The position numbers and the translations under genes were made by a program. A stretch of 64,000 nt of DNA from assembly GCA_963721585.1 (NCBI GenBank), contig CAVRJN010000009.1, positions 1 to 64,000 on the forward strand, in the 5' to 3' direction. Positions 17,413-26,204 of the stretch are shown piece after piece. The DNA is from Bog-473 sp963721585. Its GTDB lineage: Bacteria > Actinomycetota > Acidimicrobiia > Acidimicrobiales > RAAP-2. Each line of letters begins with the position of its first letter. Positions within the stretch are counted from its first letter, which is position 1. Below the pieces are notes generated by a model. It saw only the letters and a program-made list of their open reading frames with translations, was not told where the DNA came from and did not search any database.

Positions 17413-18144
17413 TCAGGTGAGCTCCGGGCCCTGCGAAAGCCCCACCGACCGCATCATGGGGGCGTGCACCCCGTCCCGCCCGGACTCCTCCTCGCGGACC
17501 CGGTAGAAGCCCAGGACCTGCAACTCGATGGAGAGGTCCACATAGCGGAGGTGCACCGTGGGCGGGACGTTGAGGACCCGAGGGGCGAAGTTGAGCAGCG
17601 AGGTGACCCCGGCGCGCACGAGCAGGTCGGCCACCCCCTGAGCCGCCCAGCCGGGCGTCGTGATCACCCCGATGTCGGGGCACTCCGCTGCACGCAGGGA
17701 GGCGATCTCGTCCATGTGGCGCACCCGCATGCCCCGGATCTCCTCGCCGACGACCGCCGGGTCCACGTCGAAGAGCGAGGTGACCTGGCAGCCCCGCGAG
17801 GCGAACCCCGCTGAGTTCGTGAGGGCCCGGCCCAGATTCCCGATGCCCACCATGGCCACCGACCAGTTCTCGTCCACCCCGAGCGCACGGTCGATCTGCG
17901 CGATCAGGAACTCGGGGTCGTAGCCCGAGCCCCGCGTGCCGAACGAACCCAGCAGCGACAGGTCCTTGCGCACCTTGGCGGCGTTGACGCGGGCCAGCTC
18001 GGCCAGCTGCTCCGACGAGACCGTCCGGGCGCCGCCACGGACCATTTCAGCCAGGATGCGCTGGTAGATGGGGAGCCGCAGCACCGTGGCCTCGGGAATC
18101 CGCCTCGGCGCGGGCAGGCCGGAACTCTCCCGCTCGTCATTCAC
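17413..18144 (-). CDS. rex: Redox-sensing transcriptional repressor Rex
   Basis: Represses respiration and fermentation genes when NADH/NAD+ is low and leaves DNA when NADH rises. 243 residues from a GTG. There is an N-terminal winged helix (RRIPEATVLRLPIYQRIL, then VSSEQLAELARVNAAKVRKDL), a Rossmann motif VAMVGIGNLGRALTN, and a C-terminal swap helix with YVDLSIELQVLGFY. Linkage to hemA-C-D-B is known from Streptomyces, where rex and hem genes form an operon. I did not see a Rex box upstream of this gene or of nuoA. Confidence 0.96.
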   Translation of the reverse strand: MNDERESSGLPAPRRIPEATVLRLPIYQRILAEMVRGGARTVSSEQLAELARVNAAKVRKDLSLLGSFGTRGSGYDPEFLIAQIDRALGVDENWSVAMVGIGNLGRALTNSAGFASRGCQVTSLFDVDPAVVGEEIRGMRVRHMDEIASLRAAECPDIGVITTPGWAAQGVADLLVRAGVTSLLNFAPRVLNVPPTVHLRYVDLSIELQVLGFYRVREEESGRDGVHAPMMRSVGLSQGPELT

Positions 18145-18203
18145 TGCGTCGGATGGTACCGAGGCCACTCCCGGCGGCACCAAACCGCCCGCCGGCCATC
18201 GCC

Positions 18204-19097
18204 TCACCAGGCCAGGATCAGCAACTCCCCGGCGGCGACGTTGAGCCAATGCGCCGCGGACGCCTCGCCCGCCACCACGGCGAGATGCCCGTTCGCATCG
18301 ACGAGGAGGCCGAACTCCCCCTGTTGCAACTCGCCGAAGGCGTCGACGCACCGCAGCTGCACGCCGTCCGGCACGAGCGAACGCGGCAACCCGTCCGGGT
18401 CCTCGCGCCCGGACTCCAACCGGGCCGCCAACTCGACACGACCGGTCAACAGGATGCCGGCGACGCGGGCGTCGACCACGGTCGCCGCCAGCTGCAGGTT
18501 GCCGAAGCGGTCGACCCAGGTGACCTCGCTGCGCAGACAGGCACGGCCGTCGCGCAGGCGACCCTCCTCGACCACGCCGCCGATCAGGCGCACCAACGAC
18601 GCCGGGTCGATCGGTTCTCCCAGCTCCTCGAGCGCCACGCCGCAACACAGGGCGGCCGCGGCCGGTGCGAAGAGATCGCGCCCGTCGAAAGTCGAGCCGC
18701 GGTCGGGCTCGACCGGAGGGCGCGCCAGCTCCACCACGCGGGCGACCGGTGCCTCGGCTGCCGCCTCGGCGGCGGTGACGAGCAGCCCGTTGTCGGGCCC
18801 GACGAACGCCAGGGACGCGCCGGTGGCCAGCGCCACCTCCAGTCCGATGCCGCGACGGGCGGTGCCGACCCCGGGGTCGACGACGGCGAGCACCACTCCG
18901 GACCCCAGGTACGGCACCGCCCGCACCAGAGCGTGACTCCCCGCCCGGACGTCGAAGGGGGGGATGTGATGGGTCAGGTCGATCACGGTCGTGCCCGGCG
19001 CGCGCGCCGCAATGACGGCGTGCACCACGCCGGCGAACTCGTCCTCGGTCCCGAAGTCGGAGAGGAAGAAGACGGTGCGCGGGGGCTCTCTCGTCAT
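18204..19097 (-). CDS. SAM hydrolase / SAM-dependent halogenase superfamily (DUF62)
   Basis: 297 residues. The family start is clear: FFLSDFGTEDEFAGVVHAVI with its active-site Asp, then DLTHHIPPFDVRAG and VVDPGVGTARRGIG, and the C-terminal WVDRFGNLQLA. Most members hydrolyse S-adenosylmethionine to adenosine and methionine, while the fluorinase and chlorinase are rare exceptions. I see no reason to call this one a halogenase. It lies 60 bp before rex and 10 bp after proC in one minus-strand run. Confidence 0.85.
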   Translation of the reverse strand: MTREPPRTVFFLSDFGTEDEFAGVVHAVIAARAPGTTVIDLTHHIPPFDVRAGSHALVRAVPYLGSGVVLAVVDPGVGTARRGIGLEVALATGASLAFVGPDNGLLVTAAEAAAEAPVARVVELARPPVEPDRGSTFDGRDLFAPAAAALCCGVALEELGEPIDPASLVRLIGGVVEEGRLRDGRACLRSEVTWVDRFGNLQLAATVVDARVAGILLTGRVELAARLESGREDPDGLPRSLVPDGVQLRCVDAFGELQQGEFGLLVDANGHLAVVAGEASAAHWLNVAAGELLILAW

Positions 19098-19107
19098 GGA
19101 CCGGCGC

Positions 19108-19923
19108 TCAGCGCTGCAGGTTGCGCGATCGTTCGGTGGCGGCGGCGACCGCCTCCATGAACGCGGAGCGCACCGCTCGGGCCTCGAGCGTGCGGATACC
19201 GGCCGCGGTGGTGCCCGCAGGCGAGGTCACCATGGCGCGTAGGACCTCGGGATCCCGGCCCGTCTCCTGCAGCAGGGCGGCCGAGCCCTGCATGGTCTCG
19301 ACCACGAGCGTCCGGCTCACGTCCCGCGCCAGCCCCATCTGCACGCCCGCCTCGATGAGGGCCTCGGCGACCAGGAAGAAATAGGCGGGTCCCGACCCCG
19401 AGAGCCCGGTCACCGCATCTTGGAGGCGTTCGGGCAGCCGCACGACGGTGCCGACGGCCGACAGCACGTCCTCGGCCCAGGCGAGGTCCCGCGACGTGGC
19501 GAAGGATCCGCCCGACATCGCCGTCACCCCGGACCCGACCAGGGCGGGTGTGTTGGGCATCGCCCGCACCACCACGGGCTCGCCGCCGAGCGCCGCCTCG
19601 AGGCGCGCGCTGGGCACGCCGGCGACAATGGACAGGACGCGACGCACCCCGGTCGCCCCGAGGGCACGGCAGGCTCCTTCCGCAACCTCGGGCTTCACCG
19701 CCAGCACGGCTCCGGCAATTCGCTCGCCGCCGTCGAGCAGCATGCCGGCCTCGGGGGCCGCCAGGACGTGCAGTCCGGGAAAGGCCTCGGTCAGCTCTGC
19801 CCGGCGTTCGGCCAGCGGCTCCACCACGGCCACGTCGGCCAGCTCAACCCATCGCGAGCGGAGCAGGCCCCCGAGAAGGGCACCCCCCATCTTCCCGCCG
19901 CCGACGATGAGCAGGTTGGACAC
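19108..19923 (-). CDS. proC: Pyrroline-5-carboxylate reductase
   Basis: Last step of proline synthesis, using NADPH; 271 residues. Nucleotide site LLIVGGGKMGGALLGGLL at the start, AVKPEV, VRAMPNTPALVGSG, GLSGSGPAYFFLVAEALI and the C-terminal VTSPAGTTAAGIRTLE are all present. The start is GTG. It is in the mshA-ybjN-proC-rex-hem run. Confidence 0.96.
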   Translation of the reverse strand: MSNLLIVGGGKMGGALLGGLLRSRWVELADVAVVEPLAERRAELTEAFPGLHVLAAPEAGMLLDGGERIAGAVLAVKPEVAEGACRALGATGVRRVLSIVAGVPSARLEAALGGEPVVVRAMPNTPALVGSGVTAMSGGSFATSRDLAWAEDVLSAVGTVVRLPERLQDAVTGLSGSGPAYFFLVAEALIEAGVQMGLARDVSRTLVVETMQGSAALLQETGRDPEVLRAMVTSPAGTTAAGIRTLEARAVRSAFMEAVAAATERSRNLQR

Positions 19924-19956
19924 GAACGCGACCCTACCCAGCCGCGGGGCACGACG

Positions 19957-20448
19957 TCAGCGGTGAGGCCGGCGGCGGTAGGTCGAAGGGTGGGCCAGGG
20001 TCATCGCCGTCGGAAAGTGGTCGTCGGTGTAGACGACCGACGCCCCGGCGATGCGGTCCAGCTCATCGTCGTCGATGAGGCGGGCCGGCACCCGGCCCAC
20101 CAGGTACACGGCGTCCTCGGGCCCGAGGGCAAAGCACATGCCGAAGAGCTGGCTGTTGCGCCGCAGGAGGTAGGCGAAGACCTCCTCCTTGTGCTCCTCG
20201 GGCGCGGGCATGAACTGCGCTTCGTGCCACAGCGTGCGCTGCTTGAGCGTGAACCACACCGTGATGAAGTCCTTCTCGTCGCCCTTGAAGCGGAGATACC
20301 ACTGGAACGACGCCGTGCGGTCCGTCACCTCCTGGCGCTCGGCCGCGACGAGGAACCCGCCGGCCGCCAGCTCACGCTCGGCCCAGGCGTCGATCGTCGC
20401 CACCGCGGCCGCCATCTCCTCGTCGTCGGGGAGGTCGACGATCGGCAC
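19957..20448 (-). CDS. YbjN-domain protein (mycobacterial Rv0487-like)
   Basis: 163 residues, cytoplasmic, with the SFQWYLRFKGDEKDFITVWF segment and the RRNSQLFGMCFALGPEDAVYL region typical of actinobacterial YbjN-type proteins. The biochemical role is unknown; YbjN folds resemble type III secretion chaperones. In mycobacteria the same gene directly follows mshA, and it does here too (24 bp), which supports both calls. Confidence 0.8.
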   Translation of the reverse strand: MPIVDLPDDEEMAAAVATIDAWAERELAAGGFLVAAERQEVTDRTASFQWYLRFKGDEKDFITVWFTLKQRTLWHEAQFMPAPEEHKEEVFAYLLRRNSQLFGMCFALGPEDAVYLVGRVPARLIDDDELDRIAGASVVYTDDHFPTAMTLAHPSTYRRRPHR

Positions 20449-20472
20449 GGTTCGGGTGGGGGCCCGGTGCGT

Positions 20473-21729
20473 TCAGCTGCACTGGACGAGGCGGCCTGCG
20501 GCCAACTCGTCGTGCAGCTCAACCAACGCGCGGGCGGCGGCCCGCCAGGTATAGCGGCGAGCCCGCAGCACCGAGGCGGTGGAGAGACGCTCGGCCGCCA
20601 GCGGCTCGTCGAAGGTCTTTCGCACGGCGGCGGCATAGGCCACCGGGTCGGGGTCGTCCACCAAGTAGCCGGTGTGCCCGTGATCGACGAGCGTCGTCAG
20701 CCCGCCGACGGCCGAGGCGACGACCGGTGTCCCGCAGGCGGCCGCCTCCAGCGCGACCAGGCCGAAGGACTCCGAGCGGCTCGGCACGATGCACACATCG
20801 GCCGCCCGGTAATACGAGGAGAGCAGCTCGTGCGGCTGCGGCGCCACGAAGTGGACGTGCTCGCGCACGCCGCGGGCGTCGGCCGCGTCGTGCAGGCTCC
20901 GCAGCGACTTCTCACCGTGCGGGCCGCTCGGTCCCCCAACGACGACAAGGCGGTAGGGCTGGCCCCCGACCTCGCACAGCTCGGCCAGCGTCTCGATGGC
21001 GACGTCGGCTCGCTTGAGCGGCTGGATCCTCCCGACGAAGAGGAGGAGCCGCCCGCTCAGCGGCAGACCGAGGGCACGGCGGGCCTGCGGCCGGTGGCCG
21101 GGACCGAAGAAGGCGTGGTCCACGCCGGGCGGCACGATGCGGATGCGCCCGGGGTCACCGCCGTAGAGCGAGGCGATCTGGTCGGCTTCGACGGTGCAGG
21201 ACGCGAGGACGGCGTCGGAGCAATCGATGACGGATGCCTCGGCCTCGGCCCGGCGGTGGGGCATGTCGGCCTCCACCTCCTCGGGCATCGTCTCCGCCTT
21301 GACGCGGTCGAGGGTATGGAACGTGCAGACGAGCGGCAGGTTCAACTCGTGCTTGATCACGTGGCCGGAGAGCCCCGACAGCCAGTAGTTGGCGTGCACC
21401 GAGGTGTAGGGCAGCTCGCCGGCCCCGGGCGCGGCGGCCATGCGCTCGAGCACCCCGGAGGTGAACTCGTCGACCACGGCGGGCAGGGACTCCTTGGGCA
21501 GGACGTCGAGTGGCCCCGCCGGGACGTGGTGGACCCGCAGTCCGGGCTCGACGTCGACCACGGGCGCCAAATCGGGCGACCACGCCCTCGTGAACACGTC
21601 ACAGGCCACGCCGGAGCGGGCGAGGGCGGAGGTGAGCTCCCGCACGTAGACGTTCATGCCGCCGCCGTCCCCCGTGCCGGGCTGGGCCAGGGGGGACGTG
21701 TGGAGAGAGAGAACGGCGAGCCGGCGCAT
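20473..21729 (-). CDS. mshA: D-inositol-3-phosphate glycosyltransferase (mycothiol synthesis)
   Basis: Transfers GlcNAc from UDP-GlcNAc to 1L-inositol-1-phosphate, the first step of mycothiol. 418 residues, GT4 fold. Seen are SLHTSPLAQPGTGDGGGMNV at the N-terminus (the MshA-specific loop), VHANYWLSGLSG, LLFVGRIQPLKRADVAIETL, and the donor motif SRSESFGLVALEAAACGTPV. The ATG at 21729 opens the ten-gene minus-strand run that ends in hemL. Its presence implies a mycothiol-using actinobacterium. Confidence 0.95.
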   Translation of the reverse strand: MRRLAVLSLHTSPLAQPGTGDGGGMNVYVRELTSALARSGVACDVFTRAWSPDLAPVVDVEPGLRVHHVPAGPLDVLPKESLPAVVDEFTSGVLERMAAAPGAGELPYTSVHANYWLSGLSGHVIKHELNLPLVCTFHTLDRVKAETMPEEVEADMPHRRAEAEASVIDCSDAVLASCTVEADQIASLYGGDPGRIRIVPPGVDHAFFGPGHRPQARRALGLPLSGRLLLFVGRIQPLKRADVAIETLAELCEVGGQPYRLVVVGGPSGPHGEKSLRSLHDAADARGVREHVHFVAPQPHELLSSYYRAADVCIVPSRSESFGLVALEAAACGTPVVASAVGGLTTLVDHGHTGYLVDDPDPVAYAAAVRKTFDEPLAAERLSTASVLRARRYTWRAAARALVELHDELAAGRLVQCS

Positions 21730-21812
21730 GGCGGTCAGAGCCTACCGGCGGCCGGGAAAACCGCTCCGGCCTGGCCTCCGGGGTGAGGCTGCGTGCTCGA
21801 GGTGCCGGGCGC

Positions 21813-22313
21813 TCAAGGAGAGGTGGCGGGCTCGACCACGGACCGGGGCGCCGCCGTTGCCGCAGCCGGGGCAGGCTGGTCCGGGGCTGGCTGGTCCGGG
21901 GCTGGCTGGTCCGGGGCAGGCTGGTCCGGGGCAGGCTGGTCCGCAGCCGGCTCGCCCTGCCCGTCGTCGTGCTCGCGCCGGAAGGAGAGGTAGATCCGAA
22001 CGAGGGCCTGCTTCTGCTCCTCGCTTATCGACTGGTCGGCCATGATGGCCCGGGTCAGGTCCGGCGAGCCCGACGGAGGTTCGAGGATCCCGGCCTGCAC
22101 GTAGAGCGTCTCGGCGGAAATGCGCAGCGCCTTGGCGATCTGCTGGAGGATCTCGGCCGAGGGCCGCCGCAGTCCGCGCTCAATCTGGCTCAGGTACGGA
22201 TTGGAGATGCCGGCCAGCTCGGAGAGTCGCCGGAGCGAGAGCCGGGCCGAACCCCGCTGCTCGCGGATGAAGGAACCCAGATCGAGCCAGCGGTCTTTGG
22301 GGTCCGTGCTCAC
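21813..22313 (-). CDS. XRE-family transcriptional regulator with tandem DQPAP tail
   Basis: 166 residues from a GTG at 22313. Residues ~10-75 form a Cro/C1-type helix-turn-helix (RLSLRRLSELAGISNPYLSQ, then IERGLRRPSAEILQQIAKAL). The C-terminal third contains DQPAP repeated five times, encoded by five near-perfect 15-bp units at 21868-21942, a likely site of copy-number change. It is divergent from sodA with a 176-bp gap. The target genes are unknown. Confidence 0.82.
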   Translation of the reverse strand: MSTDPKDRWLDLGSFIREQRGSARLSLRRLSELAGISNPYLSQIERGLRRPSAEILQQIAKALRISAETLYVQAGILEPPSGSPDLTRAIMADQSISEEQKQALVRIYLSFRREHDDGQGEPAADQPAPDQPAPDQPAPDQPAPDQPAPAAATAAPRSVVEPATSP

Positions 22314-22489
22314 TCTGGCAAGCGTACCGCCGCAGCGGGTCGGCCCTGGGCCCGCGCAGCGCCTCCGGAGGCTCCGATCCCAGGTGGTATGCCCGTTGAA
22401 CCGTGGGTTGGGATCACGCCCCCTTCGGGTATGGTCCAGCACGCAGCACCCCGACGACCGCTCGACGACCACCACCGAGGAGAGACGCA

Positions 22490-23104
22490 ATGGCCGAGTA
22501 CACCCTCCCAGACCTGCCGTACGACTACGCCGCACTGGAGCCGCACGTCTCGGCGCAGATCATGGAGCTGCACCACGACAAGCACCACGCCGCCTACGTG
22601 GCCGGCGCGAACCAGACGCTCGAGAAGCTGGCGGCCGCCCGCGACAAGGACGACTTCGGAGCCATTGTCGGGCTCGAGAAGACGTTGGCCTTCCACATCT
22701 CGGGCCACGTGCTGCACTCCATCTTCTGGAACAACCAGAGCCCCGACGGCGGCGACAAGCCCGACGGCGCGCTCGGTTCGGCCATCGACGAGAACTTCGG
22801 GTCCTTCGACAAGTTCAAGGCGCAGTTCACACAGGCCACCTCGACGATTCAGGGATCGGGCTGGGGTGTGCTGGCCTACGAGCCCCTGGCCGGGCGTCTC
22901 ATCGTGGAGCAGGTCTACGACCACCAGAGCAGCGTCGGCCACGGCTCGGTGCCGCTCCTGGTCTTCGACGCCTGGGAGCACGCCTTCTACCTGCAGTACA
23001 AGAACGTCAAGGCCGACTTCTTCGCTGCACTGTGGAACGTCGTCAACTGGCCCGACGTGGCGAGCCGCCTCGACGCTGCCAAGAAGCTGACGATCCCCGG
23101 CTGA
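22490..23104 (+). CDS. sodA: Superoxide dismutase, Fe/Mn family
   Basis: Converts superoxide to peroxide and oxygen; 204 residues with no export signal. The metal ligands are seen as His in MELHHDKHHAAY, His in HISGHVLHSIFWNN, Asp in LLVFDAWEHAFY and the His of the same motif. The ATG at 22490 has a GAGGAGAG ribosome site. Whether it uses Mn or Fe is not decided by sequence alone; the Gln/His outer-sphere position favours neither strongly. Confidence 0.95.
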   Translation: MAEYTLPDLPYDYAALEPHVSAQIMELHHDKHHAAYVAGANQTLEKLAAARDKDDFGAIVGLEKTLAFHISGHVLHSIFWNNQSPDGGDKPDGALGSAIDENFGSFDKFKAQFTQATSTIQGSGWGVLAYEPLAGRLIVEQVYDHQSSVGHGSVPLLVFDAWEHAFYLQYKNVKADFFAALWNVVNWPDVASRLDAAKKLTIPG

Positions 23105-23116
23105 CCGCCGGGCGCC

Positions 23117-23338
23117 TCAGGCCAGGGACAGGTGCTGGCCGCACATGCGCCGGGTGGGATCTTGCTCCAGGTCGGCGTCGAGGATCGGGGCGCCACAGGT
23201 CTCGCACTGCCCGTAGGTGCCTTCGCTCAGGCGCTCGAGCGCACGGTCGACGCCGTCGAGGACGGCCGAGGCCCGGGCCAGTTCCGATTCGTAGCGTTCC
23301 TCCACGAACGAGCAGGGTAGCGCCGGAAGACGGCTCAC
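23117..23338 (-). CDS. DksA/TraR-type zinc-finger protein
   Basis: 73 residues. There is an N-terminal coiled-coil-prone segment (ERYESELARASAVLDGVDRA), then a zinc finger CETCGAPI...MCGQH. The fourth ligand would be His instead of the usual Cys. Such proteins bind RNA polymerase in the secondary channel, and small actinobacterial versions are common. It is convergent with sodA, 12 bp away. Confidence 0.78.
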   Translation of the reverse strand: MSRLPALPCSFVEERYESELARASAVLDGVDRALERLSEGTYGQCETCGAPILDADLEQDPTRRMCGQHLSLA

Positions 23339-23458
23339 CCTGGACGGACGGCTGGCGGACGATACTCCCAGCTTGTTTAGGGGTTGCGCCGGCGGGGCAG
23401 GGACACGGCAGCCGGCATGCCCGGCCGCACACTTCCAGGGGGAGAACCCACGGCCATA

Positions 23459-26134
23459 ATGGGCGATACGGACACGTTGACGACAGTCGCCGCGCGCCGC
23501 TTCCCGGCGACCTCATCGTCCGTGGGGCAGGCCCGGCGGTTCCTGCTGGCCCAGCTGCCCGGCGCCGGCGACGGCGAGGCGGACGCGCTCGTGCTCATGC
23601 TGTCGGAGCTGGCGACCAATGCGGTGCAGCATGCCGCCACGGAGTTCGAGGTGGCGGTGCAGGTGGCGCCCGGCGGGCACCGGGTGCGGGTCGAGGTCAC
23701 CGACGGTGCCACCGGCTTCCCGACGCCGCAGGACCAGGACGCCGACGCACCGCACGGGCGGGGCCTCCACATTGTGCGCACGCTGGCCGACGCGTGGGGC
23801 ATCGAGATGCGGGGCCACCAGCCCGGCAAGACGGTGTCGTTCTCGTTGGCCCTGTCTGCGGAGGGCGGTGGTGTCCCGGAGACGGGGCGCGGACAGCGCT
23901 CCACCGGTGAGGGTGCGCCCTCGGACGTGACATCCGGGACCGCTCCGGCGGCGCCGGGGGGGCAGTCTGCCTGGCCCGTCCCAGGGGTCCGGGTGGTACT
24001 CGACGGGCTGCGCGACGCGGTCGTGGCCACCGACGACCAGGGCGTGATCCGCTACGTCAATGCTGCGGCCGAGGATCTCCTGGGTTGGCCGCGCGGCGGG
24101 TTGGTCGGTCGTCCCGTCTTCGACCTCGTGCCCGACTCACTGACCGCGACGGTGGGCGAGGACTACGGAGCGTTCGTGCGCTCCCAGGCCGCTCACCTCG
24201 TCGGGCGCCCGCTGGACACCGACGTCAAGCGGGCGGACGGAACAGACGTGCGTACCGAGTTGGTGATCAGCATCTTCGACCACCCGCTGGCCGGCCCCGT
24301 GGTCGTGGGCATCCTGCGCCCCCGCGACGACAAGAAGTTGCAGCGCTGGTCGGAGCTGACGAGCGAACTGCTCGAGATCCTCGCCGACGCGCCGATCGAC
24401 GAGCCACCCGCCGAACGCCTCCTCTCGACCCTGGGCCGTCGCCTCGATTGGGACGTCACGACACTGTGGACGTTCTCGGCCAACCGGACGTTGACCTGCC
24501 GGCACGTGTGGACACGCACGCCGACGATCGCACCCGCCTTCGCACGCGAGAAGGCTCACGATCCGACCAGCGGGAGCAAGGGTCTCCCCCGGTGGGTCAT
24601 GGAGCACGACGAGCCTCTGTGGGTCCCCGACCTGATGGCAGACAAGCGCTTCGTGACGGACTCGCTGATGGAGGACGGGCTGCAGAGCGCCTACGCCTTC
24701 CCCGTCCGCTACCACGGTGCCTGCGTCGGGATCGTCAAGATGCTGAGCCGTCACCAGCGCGAGCGCGATCCCTCGGTGGTCGAGCTCATGGACGCGGTCG
24801 GCGACCACCTGGGGGAACTGCTGCATGCGTCGGCGCAGGCGACTGAACGCCAGCAGCTGGTCGAGGAACTTCTCGAAGCCCGACGCCACAACGAGTTCCT
24901 GCTGCTGGCCACCCAGGTGCTCTCCGAGGTCGTCGACTACAGCGAGATAGTCGAGCGGCTGGCCCGGGTCTCGGTCCCCGTCATGGCGGATCTCTGCCTC
25001 ATCGACATCGTGGACGAGGACGGCCAGATGCGACGAATGGCCGCGTGGCACGCGGATCCGGACAAGCGCGCGCTCACGGACGAACTGCGCACGTCGTACC
25101 CGCCCGATCCCGAGGGTGTCCATCCCACCATGGAGGTCATGCGCAGCGGCCGGTCGATGTGGAGCGCCGACATGGACGAGGAGTTCCTCCGGAGCACGAG
25201 CCGCGACGAACGCCACTACGGCATTTTGAAGACGCTCGAATTCACCTCCTACGTCACGGTGCCGCTCCGCCTGCGCGACGAGCAGGTCCTCGGCACCGTC
25301 ACCCTCGTGTCCGCGGGGTCGGGTCGCCGCTTCTCCGAGAAGGATCTCGGCCTGGCCGAGCAGCTGGCCGAACAGGTCAGCTCTGTCGTGATCCGCGCCC
25401 GTGCGTATGACCGCGAACGGAGGATCTCGCACGAGCTGCAGCGGCACCTGCTGCCCGATGCCATCCCCTCCATCGCCGGGTGGGACGTCGCGGCGCGTTA
25501 CCGGCCGGCGGCCGTCGGCGTCGAGGTCGGCGGCGACTGGTACGACGTCGTCCCCATCGGCGAGCACCTCGTCGCCCTCGTCGTCGGCGACGTCGAAGGC
25601 CACGATCTCGGGGCGGCGCGGATCATGAGCCGGCTGCGCCACACCCTCGGGCTCCTCCTCCTCGAAGAGCGCGCGCCGGGCAAGGCGCTGCAGCGCTTGA
25701 ACCGCGTCTCGCTGGCGGGCGTGGGGCGCCTGGCCACGGCGCTGGTGGGCGTGCTCGACATCGAGACAGGGTCGATCGCGCTCTCCTCGGCCGGCCACCC
25801 CTCCCCGGTCAGCGTGGAGTCCGGACTCGCCGTCGAACTCCCCGTCCCGCCCGGGCCGCCGCTCGGCGTCCAGCACTGTCACTACAAGGACCACGAGTTC
25901 CAGTTGGACCGGGGGTGCCTGGTGATGTTCACCGACGGCCTGGTGGAGCGGCGGGGCAGCCACCTCGACGAGCGCCTCGCCCTGCTCGAGTCCTCCCTGC
26001 GCGCCTCCCCGAGCAGCGAGCCCGGCCTGGTAGCGGACTTCGTGATTGACGCCATGACCTCGGACGCACGGAGCTCCGACGACATCGTCGTGCTCAGCGC
26101 CCGGCGCCGGGTGACCGACCCCGCCATTCTCTGA
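23459..26134 (+). CDS. Multi-domain SpoIIE-family serine phosphatase with anti-sigma-type kinase, PAS and GAF domains
   Basis: About 891 residues. Domains in order: HATPase of the RsbW type (~20-130; N-box ELATNAVQHA, G-box GRGLHIVRTLAD), PAS (~180-290; GLRDAVVATDDQGVIRYVNA), two GAF domains (~310-470 and ~490-650), and a PP2C/SpoIIE phosphatase (~665-890; VGGDWYDVV, GDVEGHDLGAARIMSRLR, FTDGLVERR, DDIVVLS). The metal-binding Asp residues are present. It probably both phosphorylates and dephosphorylates an anti-sigma-factor antagonist in a stress switch. I prefer the ATG at 23459, which has a GGGGGAG site upstream, to a TTG at 23384. Confidence 0.88.
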   Translation: MGDTDTLTTVAARRFPATSSSVGQARRFLLAQLPGAGDGEADALVLMLSELATNAVQHAATEFEVAVQVAPGGHRVRVEVTDGATGFPTPQDQDADAPHGRGLHIVRTLADAWGIEMRGHQPGKTVSFSLALSAEGGGVPETGRGQRSTGEGAPSDVTSGTAPAAPGGQSAWPVPGVRVVLDGLRDAVVATDDQGVIRYVNAAAEDLLGWPRGGLVGRPVFDLVPDSLTATVGEDYGAFVRSQAAHLVGRPLDTDVKRADGTDVRTELVISIFDHPLAGPVVVGILRPRDDKKLQRWSELTSELLEILADAPIDEPPAERLLSTLGRRLDWDVTTLWTFSANRTLTCRHVWTRTPTIAPAFAREKAHDPTSGSKGLPRWVMEHDEPLWVPDLMADKRFVTDSLMEDGLQSAYAFPVRYHGACVGIVKMLSRHQRERDPSVVELMDAVGDHLGELLHASAQATERQQLVEELLEARRHNEFLLLATQVLSEVVDYSEIVERLARVSVPVMADLCLIDIVDEDGQMRRMAAWHADPDKRALTDELRTSYPPDPEGVHPTMEVMRSGRSMWSADMDEEFLRSTSRDERHYGILKTLEFTSYVTVPLRLRDEQVLGTVTLVSAGSGRRFSEKDLGLAEQLAEQVSSVVIRARAYDRERRISHELQRHLLPDAIPSIAGWDVAARYRPAAVGVEVGGDWYDVVPIGEHLVALVVGDVEGHDLGAARIMSRLRHTLGLLLLEERAPGKALQRLNRVSLAGVGRLATALVGVLDIETGSIALSSAGHPSPVSVESGLAVELPVPPGPPLGVQHCHYKDHEFQLDRGCLVMFTDGLVERRGSHLDERLALLESSLRASPSSEPGLVADFVIDAMTSDARSSDDIVVLSARRRVTDPAIL

Positions 26135-26204
26135 GCCACCGGTACCCCGGTCACGCAGGAGGCCGGCGCTTCCCTATTGTGACGGCGTGCAAAGGGAGGA
26201 AGCC

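Noticed and set aside
18204..19097. Possible fluorinase or chlorinase
   Set aside because: The gene belongs to the superfamily, but nothing seen separates it from the far commoner SAM hydrolases, and no halometabolite genes are near.
24137..25963. 608-codon minus-strand frame under the SpoIIE-type gene
   Set aside because: Antisense of a clearly identified multi-domain protein; composition is His/Arg/Gly-rich without motifs.
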